From assembly GCA_937902805.1 (NCBI GenBank), contig CALEMB010000158.1, forward strand, positions 1 to 24,308: a DNA stretch of 24,308 bases, written 5' to 3'. Source of the stretch: an uncultured Bacteroidales bacterium (GTDB lineage Bacteria; Bacteroidota; Bacteroidia; Bacteroidales; F082). The notes below the pieces were generated by a model. That model searched no databases, had not been told where the DNA came from, and saw nothing but the letters and a program-made list of their open reading frames with translations. Every line of letters starts with the position of its first letter. Positions within the stretch are counted from its first letter, which is position 1. This document shows positions 16,130 through 24,308 of the stretch, piece by piece. The translations under genes and the position numbers were made by a program.

Positions 16130-17332
16130 ATGGAGAAAGTTTATATTGCCTCGCCAAATGCTCGATACGACAATAATGTGTTGATTGTTCAGCGCCAACT
16201 AAACAGTATCAGGTCTGCACTGCTTCACAATCTTCCTGTTATTAAAGAGGATGGTTTATATGGTGAAGAAACTGCAAGAGCAGTCAAGGCCTTTCAACAA
16301 GCTTGTAATATCTCTGCTGATGGTAAATTTGGATCACAGACCTCTTCTTGTATGATACAGAAACTGAGGGAGATGCCAAGTATAGGTGCGGCACCTCCAA
16401 AATATTACATAAGTTCTGCCTCGCCAAAATACTATATAAGTGCAACTCCAGCTAATTCCAAGAGAAACTCGCATGGTGTTTTTTCGTTGTACAATGTGGT
16501 TGATCAATTCGTCGGGGCGGTTATTGATTTCAACGTGACTCTTAAGGTTGTTGCTTCCAGTGTTGCGAATTTAAAAAACCCGTCTGCCGACATGGTGTTT
16601 CGTTGTTTCAGAGGTAGCCTTGAAACAATTGACCCGGCGTTGAAAAGAATGCAAGAAACATTATCCAAATACCATTTGCACAATGATAACAGCTTTGTGT
16701 CTGCCGATACATTGAAAGTAGCTAAAGGTAACTCGATTAATCCAAGCCTTAGGGGACAGACTGCAGCTCAAGCAGTAAGTTTGGCCAAAACCAATGAGAG
16801 GATGGCTAAGTATTTCATGAAAGAAACTACTAGTGCTAAAGATGCCATTTTGAACAATTTAAAGCGATATGATTTCGTGTCCAAAATCGCTTCAAAACTG
16901 AAATCGATGGGCTTGTCAGGGAGAATCGATTTATCAAAGGTGAATATTAAAAGTGCCGGAGTTGGGGTCGGCTTCATCTATTCATTAAAAGATATCATTT
17001 GGGATATTTTCCATATTGCAGATCTGTTTGATGAGACGAAAAAGGAGGCTTGGCTTAATGATTTGCAAAAAGACTGTTATGAATTTCTTGATGCTTTAAT
17101 TATTGGATGCGTTTCATGCTTTTTAGCTCAATTGGTTGTGGTTGGAGGTGCCGCATTGGCTGGATTGACAGTCTCATCGGGTGCTATTGTTGTAGCCATT
17201 GTGATTGTTTCGCTTATTATTGGGCTTATCTTCAGTTATGTCTTAAGTTCAAATGACATTTCTTTTTCGAGGTTCATTTTTGAAGACTGTGCGGAGTTTA
17301 TCATTGGGAAGATTTATGGTGTTTCATTATAA
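16130..17332 (+). CDS. Peptidoglycan-binding protein with C-terminal hydrophobic hairpin (possible effector or anchor)
   Basis: The protein has 400 residues and no signal peptide. Residues about 17-77 form a PG_binding_1 domain (VLIVQRQLNSIR, DGLYGEETARAVKAFQQ, ISADGKFGSQT). A short repeat, SPKYYIS in near-tandem (about 89-106), and a linker follow. The middle is helical (130-300). Near the end are two strongly hydrophobic stretches (about 319-348 and 349-372, Ala/Gly/Val/Ile-rich) followed by an amphipathic tail. A leaderless protein with a wall-binding domain and a hydrophobic hairpin, encoded directly after TssF, would suit a T6SS-delivered pore-forming effector. It could equally be a structural adaptor between the baseplate and the wall. 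No obvious immunity gene is adjacent, which weakens the effector reading. Confidence 0.6.
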   Translation: MEKVYIASPNARYDNNVLIVQRQLNSIRSALLHNLPVIKEDGLYGEETARAVKAFQQACNISADGKFGSQTSSCMIQKLREMPSIGAAPPKYYISSASPKYYISATPANSKRNSHGVFSLYNVVDQFVGAVIDFNVTLKVVASSVANLKNPSADMVFRCFRGSLETIDPALKRMQETLSKYHLHNDNSFVSADTLKVAKGNSINPSLRGQTAAQAVSLAKTNERMAKYFMKETTSAKDAILNNLKRYDFVSKIASKLKSMGLSGRIDLSKVNIKSAGVGVGFIYSLKDIIWDIFHIADLFDETKKEAWLNDLQKDCYEFLDALIIGCVSCFLAQLVVVGGAALAGLTVSSGAIVVAIVIVSLIIGLIFSYVLSSNDISFSRFIFEDCAEFIIGKIYGVSL

Positions 17333-17352
17333 ACATTAATTTATTACGCTCA

Positions 17353-18330
17353 ATGAAACAATCATTTTTAGTTGTTGTATTGTTCTTTTGGTGGTGCATC
17401 ATGTTTGCTCAGTCTCCTTCGGAAATTCGAGCTTACATTGACCAATACAAATTGTTAGCTTTGGAGCAGGAAAAGCAATACGGCATCCCGGCTCCTATCA
17501 CTCTGGCGCAGGGTATTTTGGAATCTAGCGCAGGAAAAAGTGGATTGGCCACAAATGCAAACAATCATTTTGGTATTAAGGCTTTCGGTCAATGGCATGG
17601 AGGTATTTATTTAGCATGGGATGATGAACCTACAAAAAGCAAATTCAGGATATATCAATCGGTAGAGGAATCTTTTAATGACCATTCCAACATTCTCAAA
17701 AACAACAGCCGCTACCAGTCGCTTTTCAACATCAGCGTGTATGACTATCGAAGTTGGGCTAATGGTTTGCAAAAAGCAGGCTATGCTACATCAAAAGGAT
17801 ATGCCAAAGCACTCATAGGTTACATTGATGCTTATAAACTATACAGTATCAATGGAGGTGTGAAGCTCAAACCAAGCAAGAAAGGAATCATTGATAAATC
17901 CACTAAAATCGAAGATCTTTCAAAAGCAGAAGATTTAGTAATAGATGCCTCTGTCAAAACGGAAGAAGAGGAAGAAGTCACTAGGGTGCTTCAAAAAATT
18001 GTAGTGGAAATCAACGAGGTCAGGTGTACTATCCTCTATCCAGGAGAGACCATCTCGTCCATTTCAATGAAATACAACATACCAAAAAACAAAATACTGG
18101 AATATAACGAAACAGCTTGCGAGACGGATATAAGTGAAGGAGACATCGTCTTTTTGGAAAGAAAAAAGAGAAAGTTCCAAGGAGCACAAGACTTTTATCG
18201 CGTTAAATCCGGCGATTCATTATTCCGCATCTCACAACAATTTGGTCTTACGACTTCAAGTTTGGCCAAAATGAACAATAAAGATTTGTTTTCGCCTATA
18301 ATCGAAGGGGAAAAGTTGAAACTGAAATAA
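17353..18330 (+). CDS. Exported GH73 glucosaminidase with two LysM domains
   Basis: The protein has 325 residues and an N-terminal signal peptide (…VVVLFFWWCIMFAQ). Residues about 27-165 are a GH73/FlgJ-type N-acetylglucosaminidase. ITLAQGILESSAGKSGLA contains the candidate catalytic E57, and NNHFGIKAF and the YQSVEESFNDHSNIL and AGYATSKGYAKALIGYI segments are diagnostic. An acidic/basic linker (175-220) leads to LysM1 (about 226-269, LYPGETISSISMKYNI) and LysM2 (about 281-325, YRVKSGDSLFRISQQFGL). It cuts glycan strands in the periplasm. Beside baseplate genes, a dedicated wall hydrolase would open a gap for an envelope-spanning machine, as MltE and TagX do for known T6SS. That link is inferred from context. 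Confidence 0.85.
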   Translation: MKQSFLVVVLFFWWCIMFAQSPSEIRAYIDQYKLLALEQEKQYGIPAPITLAQGILESSAGKSGLATNANNHFGIKAFGQWHGGIYLAWDDEPTKSKFRIYQSVEESFNDHSNILKNNSRYQSLFNISVYDYRSWANGLQKAGYATSKGYAKALIGYIDAYKLYSINGGVKLKPSKKGIIDKSTKIEDLSKAEDLVIDASVKTEEEEEVTRVLQKIVVEINEVRCTILYPGETISSISMKYNIPKNKILEYNETACETDISEGDIVFLERKKRKFQGAQDFYRVKSGDSLFRISQQFGLTTSSLAKMNNKDLFSPIIEGEKLKLK

Positions 18331-18339
18331 ATTACCACA

Positions 18340-19851
18340 ATGTTTAACATTGAAGATGTTTTGTCATCAAACAAATTATTAGACGGTCGATACCGTTTAT
18401 TGCGCAAATTAAATACTGATAGCGATCCTGTTGAACTATGGATGGCTCGTGATATAAACACTATCAATAAGGATGCTGCTGCCAACGATGAATCGTCGGG
18501 CAAGATAGTCTCAATAATGATCTGCCATCCGACAGATGCTTTAGACATTGAGGATGAACAGCGATGGCAGGATCAATTCGATGCCGCCCATGCCTGTCGC
18601 CATCCTAACCTTATCCCACCAGAAGAGTATGCTGTTGTAAATGACACCTATTATCTTGTGTTTCCTTACTCTGAAGCAGAAACGTTGAGTGGTTTTGTCG
18701 GGAAAAACCTGTCCGACAGAATAACTATGAAACTCATTTCGGACATGGCATCAGGTCTCAATGAACTTCATACACATCAGCCACAAATTATTCATAAAAG
18801 CGTAAGGCCGTCCAATATTATTGTTTATAATGATGAAGATTTTTTGCTTACCAACTATGGAATCCATTTTGAATCAGATTCTCAAATAATAAACAACCAA
18901 GATGATAACGTTGCCTATATGGCTCCTGAAAGATTTCGTGACAATGCTGTAGCAGGACCAAAGAGTGATATCTGGGCATTGGGTGCTACGTTATATGAGG
19001 TTCTTACGGGAGACAAACCTTTTGGCGCAGAAGGCGGTAAAAACCAACTGCTTGACACGCCTATGCCTCCACTTTCAGATCAATCTGCAGGAATCATTGA
19101 CCTTGTTTATGCTTGCCTGCAAGCCGATCCAAAGAAAAGGCCTACTGCCCAGCAAATCATGGATAAGACCAGTGCCAAAAAGCATTCAACAAAACAAAAG
19201 AAAAAGAAACAAACCAATCAAGCCAAGGAGCAGAGTGATATTAATATACGAATCAATAAACGAACTGCCGCCATAGTGGGAGCTGCAATTCTTTTGATCG
19301 TAATACTTGTCATTGCTCTAAAACCCCGTCGTCACGAAGATAATCCTTCCAAGGGCGTTGCAAACGAAGTTGTAGAAATCAATTATTATGAGGAAGCTGT
19401 AAAAATGCTTTCGGATGACGCTTCGGCTTCCATGGGAAGAAAGTTGCTTGATTCATTGGTCTCGACAAATGATTGGCAAGCAACCTTCCTGTTGAGTCGG
19501 CTTTATTTCGACACAAAAGGAAGAGACACTTTGCTCTATGACAAGCAGTGGGAAGTAATGCGTGAAAATTGTGGTATTACACCTGATAATGATAAGGCAC
19601 ACAATTATTTGTTTGATGCTTTTGAATTATACGAAGACGACTTTATGATTCTGTATCAACTTGGCTGTGATTATTTGGCAGGAAACATGCGAGGTTGTAA
19701 ACGCAATCTCAATTATGCTCTTTGGTGTTTTGATAACGCAGAAAGAATAAATCATACAGATTTAAACAATACGTTATATCAAGATGCTTTGGAGCATGGA
19801 CGTGAACGTATTTCAAGATCCAACTATTCTCCTGTGAGGCCAATACGTTAG
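18340..19851 (+). CDS. Membrane-bound Ser/Thr pseudokinase with periplasmic Sel1-like region
   Basis: The protein has 503 residues. The kinase fold is clear at about 16-276: the C-lobe has MAPER (194-198), SDIWALGATLYEVLTGDKPF (209-228) and KKRP (265-268). The chemistry is missing. The Gly-rich loop is not recognisable, the VAIK lysine position reads IVSIMI, the HRD loop is H152-K-S154 in HKSVRPSN, and DFG is N172-Y-G. It is therefore probably a pseudokinase that binds partners or nucleotides without phosphate transfer. A Lys-rich juxtamembrane stretch (279-296) and one TM helix (about 309-327) follow. The last 170 residues, presumably periplasmic, show Sel1/TPR-like helices (FLLSRLYFDTKG, LYQLGCDYLAGN). 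It may sense the envelope and pass a signal to the FHA-like/RING protein. Confidence 0.8.
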   Translation: MFNIEDVLSSNKLLDGRYRLLRKLNTDSDPVELWMARDINTINKDAAANDESSGKIVSIMICHPTDALDIEDEQRWQDQFDAAHACRHPNLIPPEEYAVVNDTYYLVFPYSEAETLSGFVGKNLSDRITMKLISDMASGLNELHTHQPQIIHKSVRPSNIIVYNDEDFLLTNYGIHFESDSQIINNQDDNVAYMAPERFRDNAVAGPKSDIWALGATLYEVLTGDKPFGAEGGKNQLLDTPMPPLSDQSAGIIDLVYACLQADPKKRPTAQQIMDKTSAKKHSTKQKKKKQTNQAKEQSDINIRINKRTAAIVGAAILLIVILVIALKPRRHEDNPSKGVANEVVEINYYEEAVKMLSDDASASMGRKLLDSLVSTNDWQATFLLSRLYFDTKGRDTLLYDKQWEVMRENCGITPDNDKAHNYLFDAFELYEDDFMILYQLGCDYLAGNMRGCKRNLNYALWCFDNAERINHTDLNNTLYQDALEHGRERISRSNYSPVRPIR

Positions 19852-19875
19852 CTATTAACAATAAAACTATCAGAT

Positions 19876-21405
19876 ATGTTGAGAAATACTATTTATTTAC
19901 TGTTGTTTTGGGTCACATTTATTCCGATAGGGTCTGCCCAAACAATTAACTGGTTGGTACAACCAAAATACGACTCTATCAGTTATTTTAGTGAATCCGT
20001 GTTCAAATGTAAGTTGGGAAAACAAGTTCAGCTTGTCAATGCTAAAGGCCGAGAACTGCTTTCCCCTGCAGCCGATTCAGTCACTAACTATTGCGAGAAC
20101 CGTGCCCTTATTCTTGATAAAAAAGGTGATAAGTATATCATCAGAGGTATTATTAACGAATCAGGCATACTAACAAAAGTAAACGGTGATTATTATACCA
20201 ATAATTACTCCTACTTTTCGGGAGGTTTTGTCTCAGTCGTGGGTCAGTCGGGCAAGGCAGGATACCTTGATAATAATGGTAATTTGGCAGTTCCTTGTCA
20301 GTACCGTAAAGCTCGACCATTCATCCAAGGTTGGGCCTCAGTGGAGCTAGCTAAAAGAAAACAGCAAACACTATACATCGATTCTAAAGGGAGTCCGTTG
20401 AAGATTAGAGATTTTCATGACGGTAAGGTTGTTATGGGGTCAAGTTTTAACTCTTTGGGTGAAGCCTTGGTTACCTATTATGATAACGACAATGCTATTA
20501 TTAACACTAAAGGAGAAGTCGTCAGGAAGTACGTCAGAAAAGAGAATGTCATTCCTATTAGGACATATGATTTTTCTTTCGATGAATCTGGAAAAAACAA
20601 TATTCCTATTTCTTCTGTTGATATTGCGTTTGACGAAGAACCAACTCCTTTCTTGTCGGGCCAGATTTTTGGGTATAAGAAGGCAGACAATATTGTGGCC
20701 CTTCCGCAGTTTTCAAAAGCAGGAAGGTTTGCGTATGGAAGTGCTATTGTTAGCTATAATGGCAAACATGGCATAGTAAAGCTGTTGGAAGGTTCCTTTT
20801 CTGGAGAATTTGTAGGTGAAGATTTGATTGTTTCTCCAGGGAAGCAAGTTCCCAGTTACACTTATAACCTTGTTGTTCCAGAGAGTATGAAGACAGAATC
20901 ATTGCAAGTAAAATTTGATGTTGGTGATGGCAAAATGCAAACTGTATCATTATCAAACGGAAAATACGAATTTACTCCTGTTGTTGGTGATGCAAGTGTT
21001 TGCCGAATGAGAATGGAAGTGTTGTCTGAAGGTCTTTTGCTTTGGGCCGACTCGTTAGATAGAAGTGTTTCTAACGCCAGCCTTGAAATAAGTGCTCCTG
21101 TATCCATTTCAGAAAGAGCTAACGAACAGGACGAATTAAGGATTAGTTCAATAATAACTAATAATTCTGACTCAGAAATCATCGTATCAGGAGCCTTTTC
21201 TGCCAAATTTGCCGATGGTTCAAATAATAAATTTGGCAATAAGAAATCATTCTGGCACAAGATGGCCCCCAATAGTCAGCGAGAAGTTTTTGCAGATTTA
21301 ATTGTTGTAGAAGAAGAAACTGTCAAGATTTATATTTCGGTGACAGTAAACCAAAAACCCTATGGTACTAAATCTACTGTTATGCAACTTAAACCGTTTT
21401 ATTAA
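19876..21405 (+). CDS. Exported WG-repeat protein with Ig-like C-terminal region
   Basis: The 509-residue protein has a signal peptide (MLRNTIYLLLFWVTFIPIGSAQ). The first 310 residues are WG-type repeats: short beta units such as KAGYLDNNGNLAVPCQYRKA with F-x-x-GWASV, and YNGKHGIVKLL. They probably form a solenoid or propeller for protein binding. Residues about 320-509 look like two Ig-like beta domains. Repeats of this kind are common in Bacteroidota periplasmic or surface proteins and carry no enzymatic prediction. It lies 24 nt after the pseudokinase gene and 12 nt before the barrel gene, so it is likely an extracytoplasmic member of the same assembly. No membrane anchor is visible after the leader. 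Confidence 0.65.
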   Translation: MLRNTIYLLLFWVTFIPIGSAQTINWLVQPKYDSISYFSESVFKCKLGKQVQLVNAKGRELLSPAADSVTNYCENRALILDKKGDKYIIRGIINESGILTKVNGDYYTNNYSYFSGGFVSVVGQSGKAGYLDNNGNLAVPCQYRKARPFIQGWASVELAKRKQQTLYIDSKGSPLKIRDFHDGKVVMGSSFNSLGEALVTYYDNDNAIINTKGEVVRKYVRKENVIPIRTYDFSFDESGKNNIPISSVDIAFDEEPTPFLSGQIFGYKKADNIVALPQFSKAGRFAYGSAIVSYNGKHGIVKLLEGSFSGEFVGEDLIVSPGKQVPSYTYNLVVPESMKTESLQVKFDVGDGKMQTVSLSNGKYEFTPVVGDASVCRMRMEVLSEGLLLWADSLDRSVSNASLEISAPVSISERANEQDELRISSIITNNSDSEIIVSGAFSAKFADGSNNKFGNKKSFWHKMAPNSQREVFADLIVVEEETVKIYISVTVNQKPYGTKSTVMQLKPFY

Positions 21406-21417
21406 AAACTGTTCATT

Positions 21418-22080
21418 ATGTATAAGAAATTGATAATTACATGTATAGCATTGCTATTTTGTGCATTTACTTTTGCACAAGAACAAGAAGATCGTTGGAT
21501 ATGGCCTGACGAGCATAAAAAAGATGCATTATATCTTCATGTCGATGTGGGACCCAAAATCGGCGGTGGATTCGGTCTTGCTACAAAACCTGAATTTTAT
21601 GATTTTAGTTTAAAAAGCGGATTAGCCTATCAGTTAGGTGCTGCATTAAATGTTCACGTTAGCCATCATCCATCACTGGGTCTTATTGGAATAGGGCGTG
21701 TGGGAATAGGAATAGAAGTTCTTTATAGTTCCCGTAATTTCAACGTTGGTGGTGATAAGATGAGGATTAGTTGTTTGGAAATACCTATTCTGGTGCGTTT
21801 TTATGTAACCCACGCTTTTCAAATAGAAGCAGGGGCAACGCCGACAAAACTATTAAAGGTGTCACCTGATTATTTGCAGGCTGGAAATGTTGTGGCAAAT
21901 GTTGGTGGCATACGAGGCGGTGATGTTAAAATCTCTATAGGCTTGTGTTATAATACCCCTTTCGGCCTTGCCGTAGGATTACGCTACAATCTTGGCATGA
22001 GCGAATTGGCTGAAAACTTCCATAGCAAAATCAGTACAGCGATGGTCTCTGTCAACTACATGATTCCATTGATTAAATAA
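21418..22080 (+). CDS. Small outer-membrane beta-barrel (porin-family) protein
   Basis: The 220-residue protein has a signal peptide (MYKKLIITCIALLFCAFTFAQ). The rest alternates amphipathic strands typical of an eight-stranded PorT/OmpW-like barrel: YLHVDVGPKIGGGFGL, GLAYQLGAALNVHV, GRVGIGIEVLYSS, FGLAVGLRYNLG and a final AMVSVNYMIPLIK. It should sit in the outer membrane. Paired with the coiled-coil barrel at 1717 it may provide the outer-membrane station for the inner-membrane and periplasmic proteins of the cluster. No substrate is predicted. Confidence 0.7.
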   Translation: MYKKLIITCIALLFCAFTFAQEQEDRWIWPDEHKKDALYLHVDVGPKIGGGFGLATKPEFYDFSLKSGLAYQLGAALNVHVSHHPSLGLIGIGRVGIGIEVLYSSRNFNVGGDKMRISCLEIPILVRFYVTHAFQIEAGATPTKLLKVSPDYLQAGNVVANVGGIRGGDVKISIGLCYNTPFGLAVGLRYNLGMSELAENFHSKISTAMVSVNYMIPLIK

Positions 22081-22097
22081 CCGAAAAATATAAGAAG

Positions 22098-24239
22098 ATG
22101 AAAAAAGTAATCCAAATTTACATACTCGTGTTGACAAGCCTGTTCCTGCTTACAACATGTAAAAACCCTAAAATTGATTATGATTCATTCTCCATTACCA
22201 AGGAAATTGTTAAACCTGAGATTCACAAGGTGGTGATTTCGGGAGAATACGACCTAATAGGAGAGGTGTCGAGCATGAAACTGAGCATTGGTCAGAATGT
22301 AAAATTAATTGATGCTGAAAGCTATTTGATGGATATTGACGGTCAAAGCTTTTCCGTTATTGTTGATAACCTTTCTGCAGGCTCGTTGTATTATTATTGC
22401 TATGTTGTCGAATTTGTCGATGGTAATCAAATGCTGACAGAGGTTGGAGAATTCACAACCCTTTCAGACAAGCCGTTGGTGAAAACCCTTGAAATAACGG
22501 TAGTTGATGCCACGTCATTCCTGATAAAATGTAGAGTGGAGGACGATTTTGGTTTGGCTATTACCGAGAGAGGCATTTGCTGGAATACTGATGGTAATCC
22601 TGGCATTAACGACCATAAAGTGAAGCACGAGGAAAATGGGGTAGGGGAATATGTTTGTAAGATGGAAAACCTTGAGCCAAACACCACCTATTATGTTAGG
22701 GCGTACGCTAAAAACGATACTGGAATAGGCTTGGCACAAGAAGTGTTGCAATTTGAAACCCACGACAATCCCAGCGATTCTCTCATGATAGTAATTGATT
22801 GTAATCCTCCGTCTGGAGGTACGGCAACAGGAGGAGGCACTTTCTCTTTCGGCCAGAGGTGCACAGTCACGGCCACAGCCAACGAAGGATACGCCTTCAC
22901 GCAATGGACTGAGAACGGCAACCAAGTTTCGACCGAAGCCAGCTATACGTTCACCGTGGACCGCAACCGCACCTTGGTGGCCAACTTCACCCTTAACACC
23001 TATTCTATCACTGCCATAGCCGACCCGGAAGCGGGCGGCATGGTGAGCGGCGCTAATACCTACAACTATGGTGCTTTATGCACTTTAACAGCGACAGCTA
23101 ACACAGGTTATACCTTTGTCAATTGGACGAAGAACGGTGCCCAAGTCTCCACCGATGCCAGCTATATCTTTACCGTGACAGCAGCGGAAGAGTATGTGGC
23201 TCATTTCCAACCTAAAACTTACACTATTAGTGTTTCGGCAGACCCAAGTGATGGAGGAATTGTCACTGGAAATGGCAATTATACCTATGGACAAAATTGT
23301 ACAGTAACTGCCACTGCAAATAGTGGATATGTATTTAGTCATTGGGAAGAAGGAGACCTTACTGTATCTTCAAATACTTCATATACTTTTGTGGTAAATG
23401 GAAACAGAAACCTTGTGGCCAAATTCAATCAGGCATATCCTGTCGGAGCAATAAATGGACGCTTCACTATAAACAGCGAAGGTGACCAAGTGTATTTCTC
23501 ACGAGGTAACCTTCAATACATTGGCAGTGCAAACACTCCCTATTGGAAGTTTGCTGACAAACAATGGGATTATTTGGGTAATAATGGACAAGGAAGTGAA
23601 AACCAACAGGCAGATCGCGATTTATTTGGTTGGGGAACAAGTGGTTGGAATTGCGGAAACATGTTCTATCAGCCATACGATACTGATAATTCCAGTGGAG
23701 AATTCTATGGGCCTAATAACAACAATGACTTGACAGGTCAATATGCTAATTCTGATTGGGGATGCTATAACACCATCTCTAATGGAGGAGCAACAAGCGG
23801 CCTATGGCGCACTCTGACCAATTCTGAATGGAATTATGTGTTTTTTAAAAGGAACACACCTTCTGGAATTCGTTTCGCGACAGCAAACGTTTCAGGTGTT
23901 AATGGTATAATCATTTTACCGGACGCTTGGAATTCCGGATACAATCTAAGTGCGGTCAATAACCAAGAAGCTACTTTCATGTCAAATGTCATTTCTGATT
24001 CGGAATGGACTAACAAGTTGGAGAAGAATGGAGCTGTATTCCTGCCTGTTGCTGGTTGGCGATTTGGACCTATAGTAATGGAGGATGGTTCTAAAGGCTA
24101 TTATTGGACATCTTCACACCATGATACAATAGATAACACATCGTTTTTCCTATCTATTGCTGACGGGGCTTTTAGCACGAATAAAAACTTGGGCAGACAT
24201 GCTGGTTTGTCTGTGCGCCTAGTCTATCCTATTCCATGA
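22098..24239 (+). CDS. Lipoprotein with InlB-type repeats and FISUMP domain
   Basis: The 713-residue protein has a lipoprotein leader with a lipobox ending LTTC (Cys21). Residues about 30-225 look like fibronectin-III-type domains (NTTYYVRAYAKNDTG). Three InlB B-type repeats of about 72 residues lie at 228-444 (GGTATGGGTFSFGQ, GYAFTQWTENGN and so on). The C-terminal 265 residues are a Fibrobacter-paralogous (FISUMP), formylglycine-enzyme/C-lectin-like domain: VYFSRGNLQY, DLFGWGTSGWN, GLWRTLTNSEW, FLPVAGWR, GYYWTSS and GLSVRLVYP. It is probably surface-exposed and binds proteins or glycans. It is the last gene on this strand. The first two repeats are richer in GC than the third repeat and the FISUMP part, suggesting module shuffling. 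Confidence 0.8.
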   Translation: MKKVIQIYILVLTSLFLLTTCKNPKIDYDSFSITKEIVKPEIHKVVISGEYDLIGEVSSMKLSIGQNVKLIDAESYLMDIDGQSFSVIVDNLSAGSLYYYCYVVEFVDGNQMLTEVGEFTTLSDKPLVKTLEITVVDATSFLIKCRVEDDFGLAITERGICWNTDGNPGINDHKVKHEENGVGEYVCKMENLEPNTTYYVRAYAKNDTGIGLAQEVLQFETHDNPSDSLMIVIDCNPPSGGTATGGGTFSFGQRCTVTATANEGYAFTQWTENGNQVSTEASYTFTVDRNRTLVANFTLNTYSITAIADPEAGGMVSGANTYNYGALCTLTATANTGYTFVNWTKNGAQVSTDASYIFTVTAAEEYVAHFQPKTYTISVSADPSDGGIVTGNGNYTYGQNCTVTATANSGYVFSHWEEGDLTVSSNTSYTFVVNGNRNLVAKFNQAYPVGAINGRFTINSEGDQVYFSRGNLQYIGSANTPYWKFADKQWDYLGNNGQGSENQQADRDLFGWGTSGWNCGNMFYQPYDTDNSSGEFYGPNNNNDLTGQYANSDWGCYNTISNGGATSGLWRTLTNSEWNYVFFKRNTPSGIRFATANVSGVNGIIILPDAWNSGYNLSAVNNQEATFMSNVISDSEWTNKLEKNGAVFLPVAGWRFGPIVMEDGSKGYYWTSSHHDTIDNTSFFLSIADGAFSTNKNLGRHAGLSVRLVYPIP
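22779..23429 (+). repeat. Three tandem InlB-type repeat modules (protein level)
   Basis: The three units of about 216 bp encode AxPxxGGxxxGxxxYxxG… GYxFxxW… LVAxF patterns. The DNA is diverged between units, so this is an old tandem array. The modules resemble those encoded at the left edge (2-1165). Confidence 0.8.
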
Positions 24240-24240
24240 T

Positions 24241-24308
24241 TTAAGCATAAAACTTGGCGTATAGGTCAAAATGCAGGCTGAAAAAAAACGAGTTGTAGTT
24301 CAATGGGT
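24241..24308 (-). CDS. Possible 3' end of a convergent gene (partial)
   Basis: Reading the minus strand from the right edge gives 22 open codons ending …FSLHFDLYAKFYA and a TAA at 24243-24241. The stop is one base from the stop of the plus-strand lipoprotein gene. The alternating aromatic pattern would suit the end of a protein, but 22 codons can be open by chance. If real, it marks the right boundary of the plus-strand cluster. I see no hairpin terminator in this stretch. Confidence 0.3.
   Translation of the reverse strand, partial: PLNYNSFFFSLHFDLYAKFYA

Noticed and set aside
18340..19176. Active PknB/PpkA-type kinase
   Set aside because: Three catalytic positions (VAIK Lys, HRD Asp, DFG Asp) are absent in an otherwise recognisable fold.

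Overview
The window looks like a Bacteroidota (most likely Bacteroidales) chromosome. The evidence is a T9SS type A C-terminal sorting domain at the end of the first gene, many Bacteroidota-style secreted proteins with signal peptides ending near ...FAQ, InlB B-repeat and FISUMP-type surface modules, and dense same-strand gene packing without ribosomal-type Shine-Dalgarno sequences. Nothing in the window names the genus.

From 1717 to 24239 there are 17 genes, all on the plus strand. Gaps run from a 22-nt overlap to 53 nt, so they probably form one long operon or a few overlapping transcripts. There is no gene-free stretch longer than 53 bp, no tRNA or rRNA, no transposase, and no CRISPR array. 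A possible convergent gene enters from the right edge and would mark the end of the cluster.

Region A (2-2979): the 3' end of a large InlB-repeat, T9SS-secreted surface protein, then a coiled-coil outer-membrane barrel protein. Region B (3033-11681): a complete, eukaryote-like ubiquitin-type conjugation module. In order these are a ubiquitin-like protein (Ubl) ending in Gly, an E2 with HPN and catalytic Cys, two exported or membrane proteins sharing a beta domain, a membrane-tethered JAMM/JAB deconjugase, a polytopic membrane protein carrying a vWA-like domain, a RING-H2-like finger and an FHA-like domain (candidate E3), and an E1 with a UFD-like C-terminus. Region C (11693-16127): four genes resembling the type VI secretion (T6SS) baseplate, read as TssG-, TssK-, TssE- and TssF-like. 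Region D (16130-18330): a peptidoglycan-binding protein with a C-terminal hydrophobic hairpin and an exported GH73 glucosaminidase with two LysM domains. Region E (18340-24239): a membrane pseudokinase, a WG-repeat exported protein, a second outer-membrane barrel and a lipoprotein with InlB repeats and a FISUMP domain.

The main observation is the interleaving of a full Ubl/E1/E2/RING/JAB set with a contractile-injection baseplate and cell-envelope proteins in one transcription unit. Predicted topology places the RING finger, FHA-like domain, JAB domain and pseudokinase on the cytoplasmic face of the inner membrane, where a T6SS baseplate docks. My inference is a membrane-associated, T6SS-like apparatus whose assembly, docking or cargo is controlled by reversible Ubl modification. 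The classical trans-envelope proteins (TssJ/L/M) and the sheath, tube, spike and ClpV genes are not in the window. Whether they lie nearby decides between a complete variant secretion system and a baseplate-derived structure with another job. All assignments come from reading motifs by eye; no database search was run.
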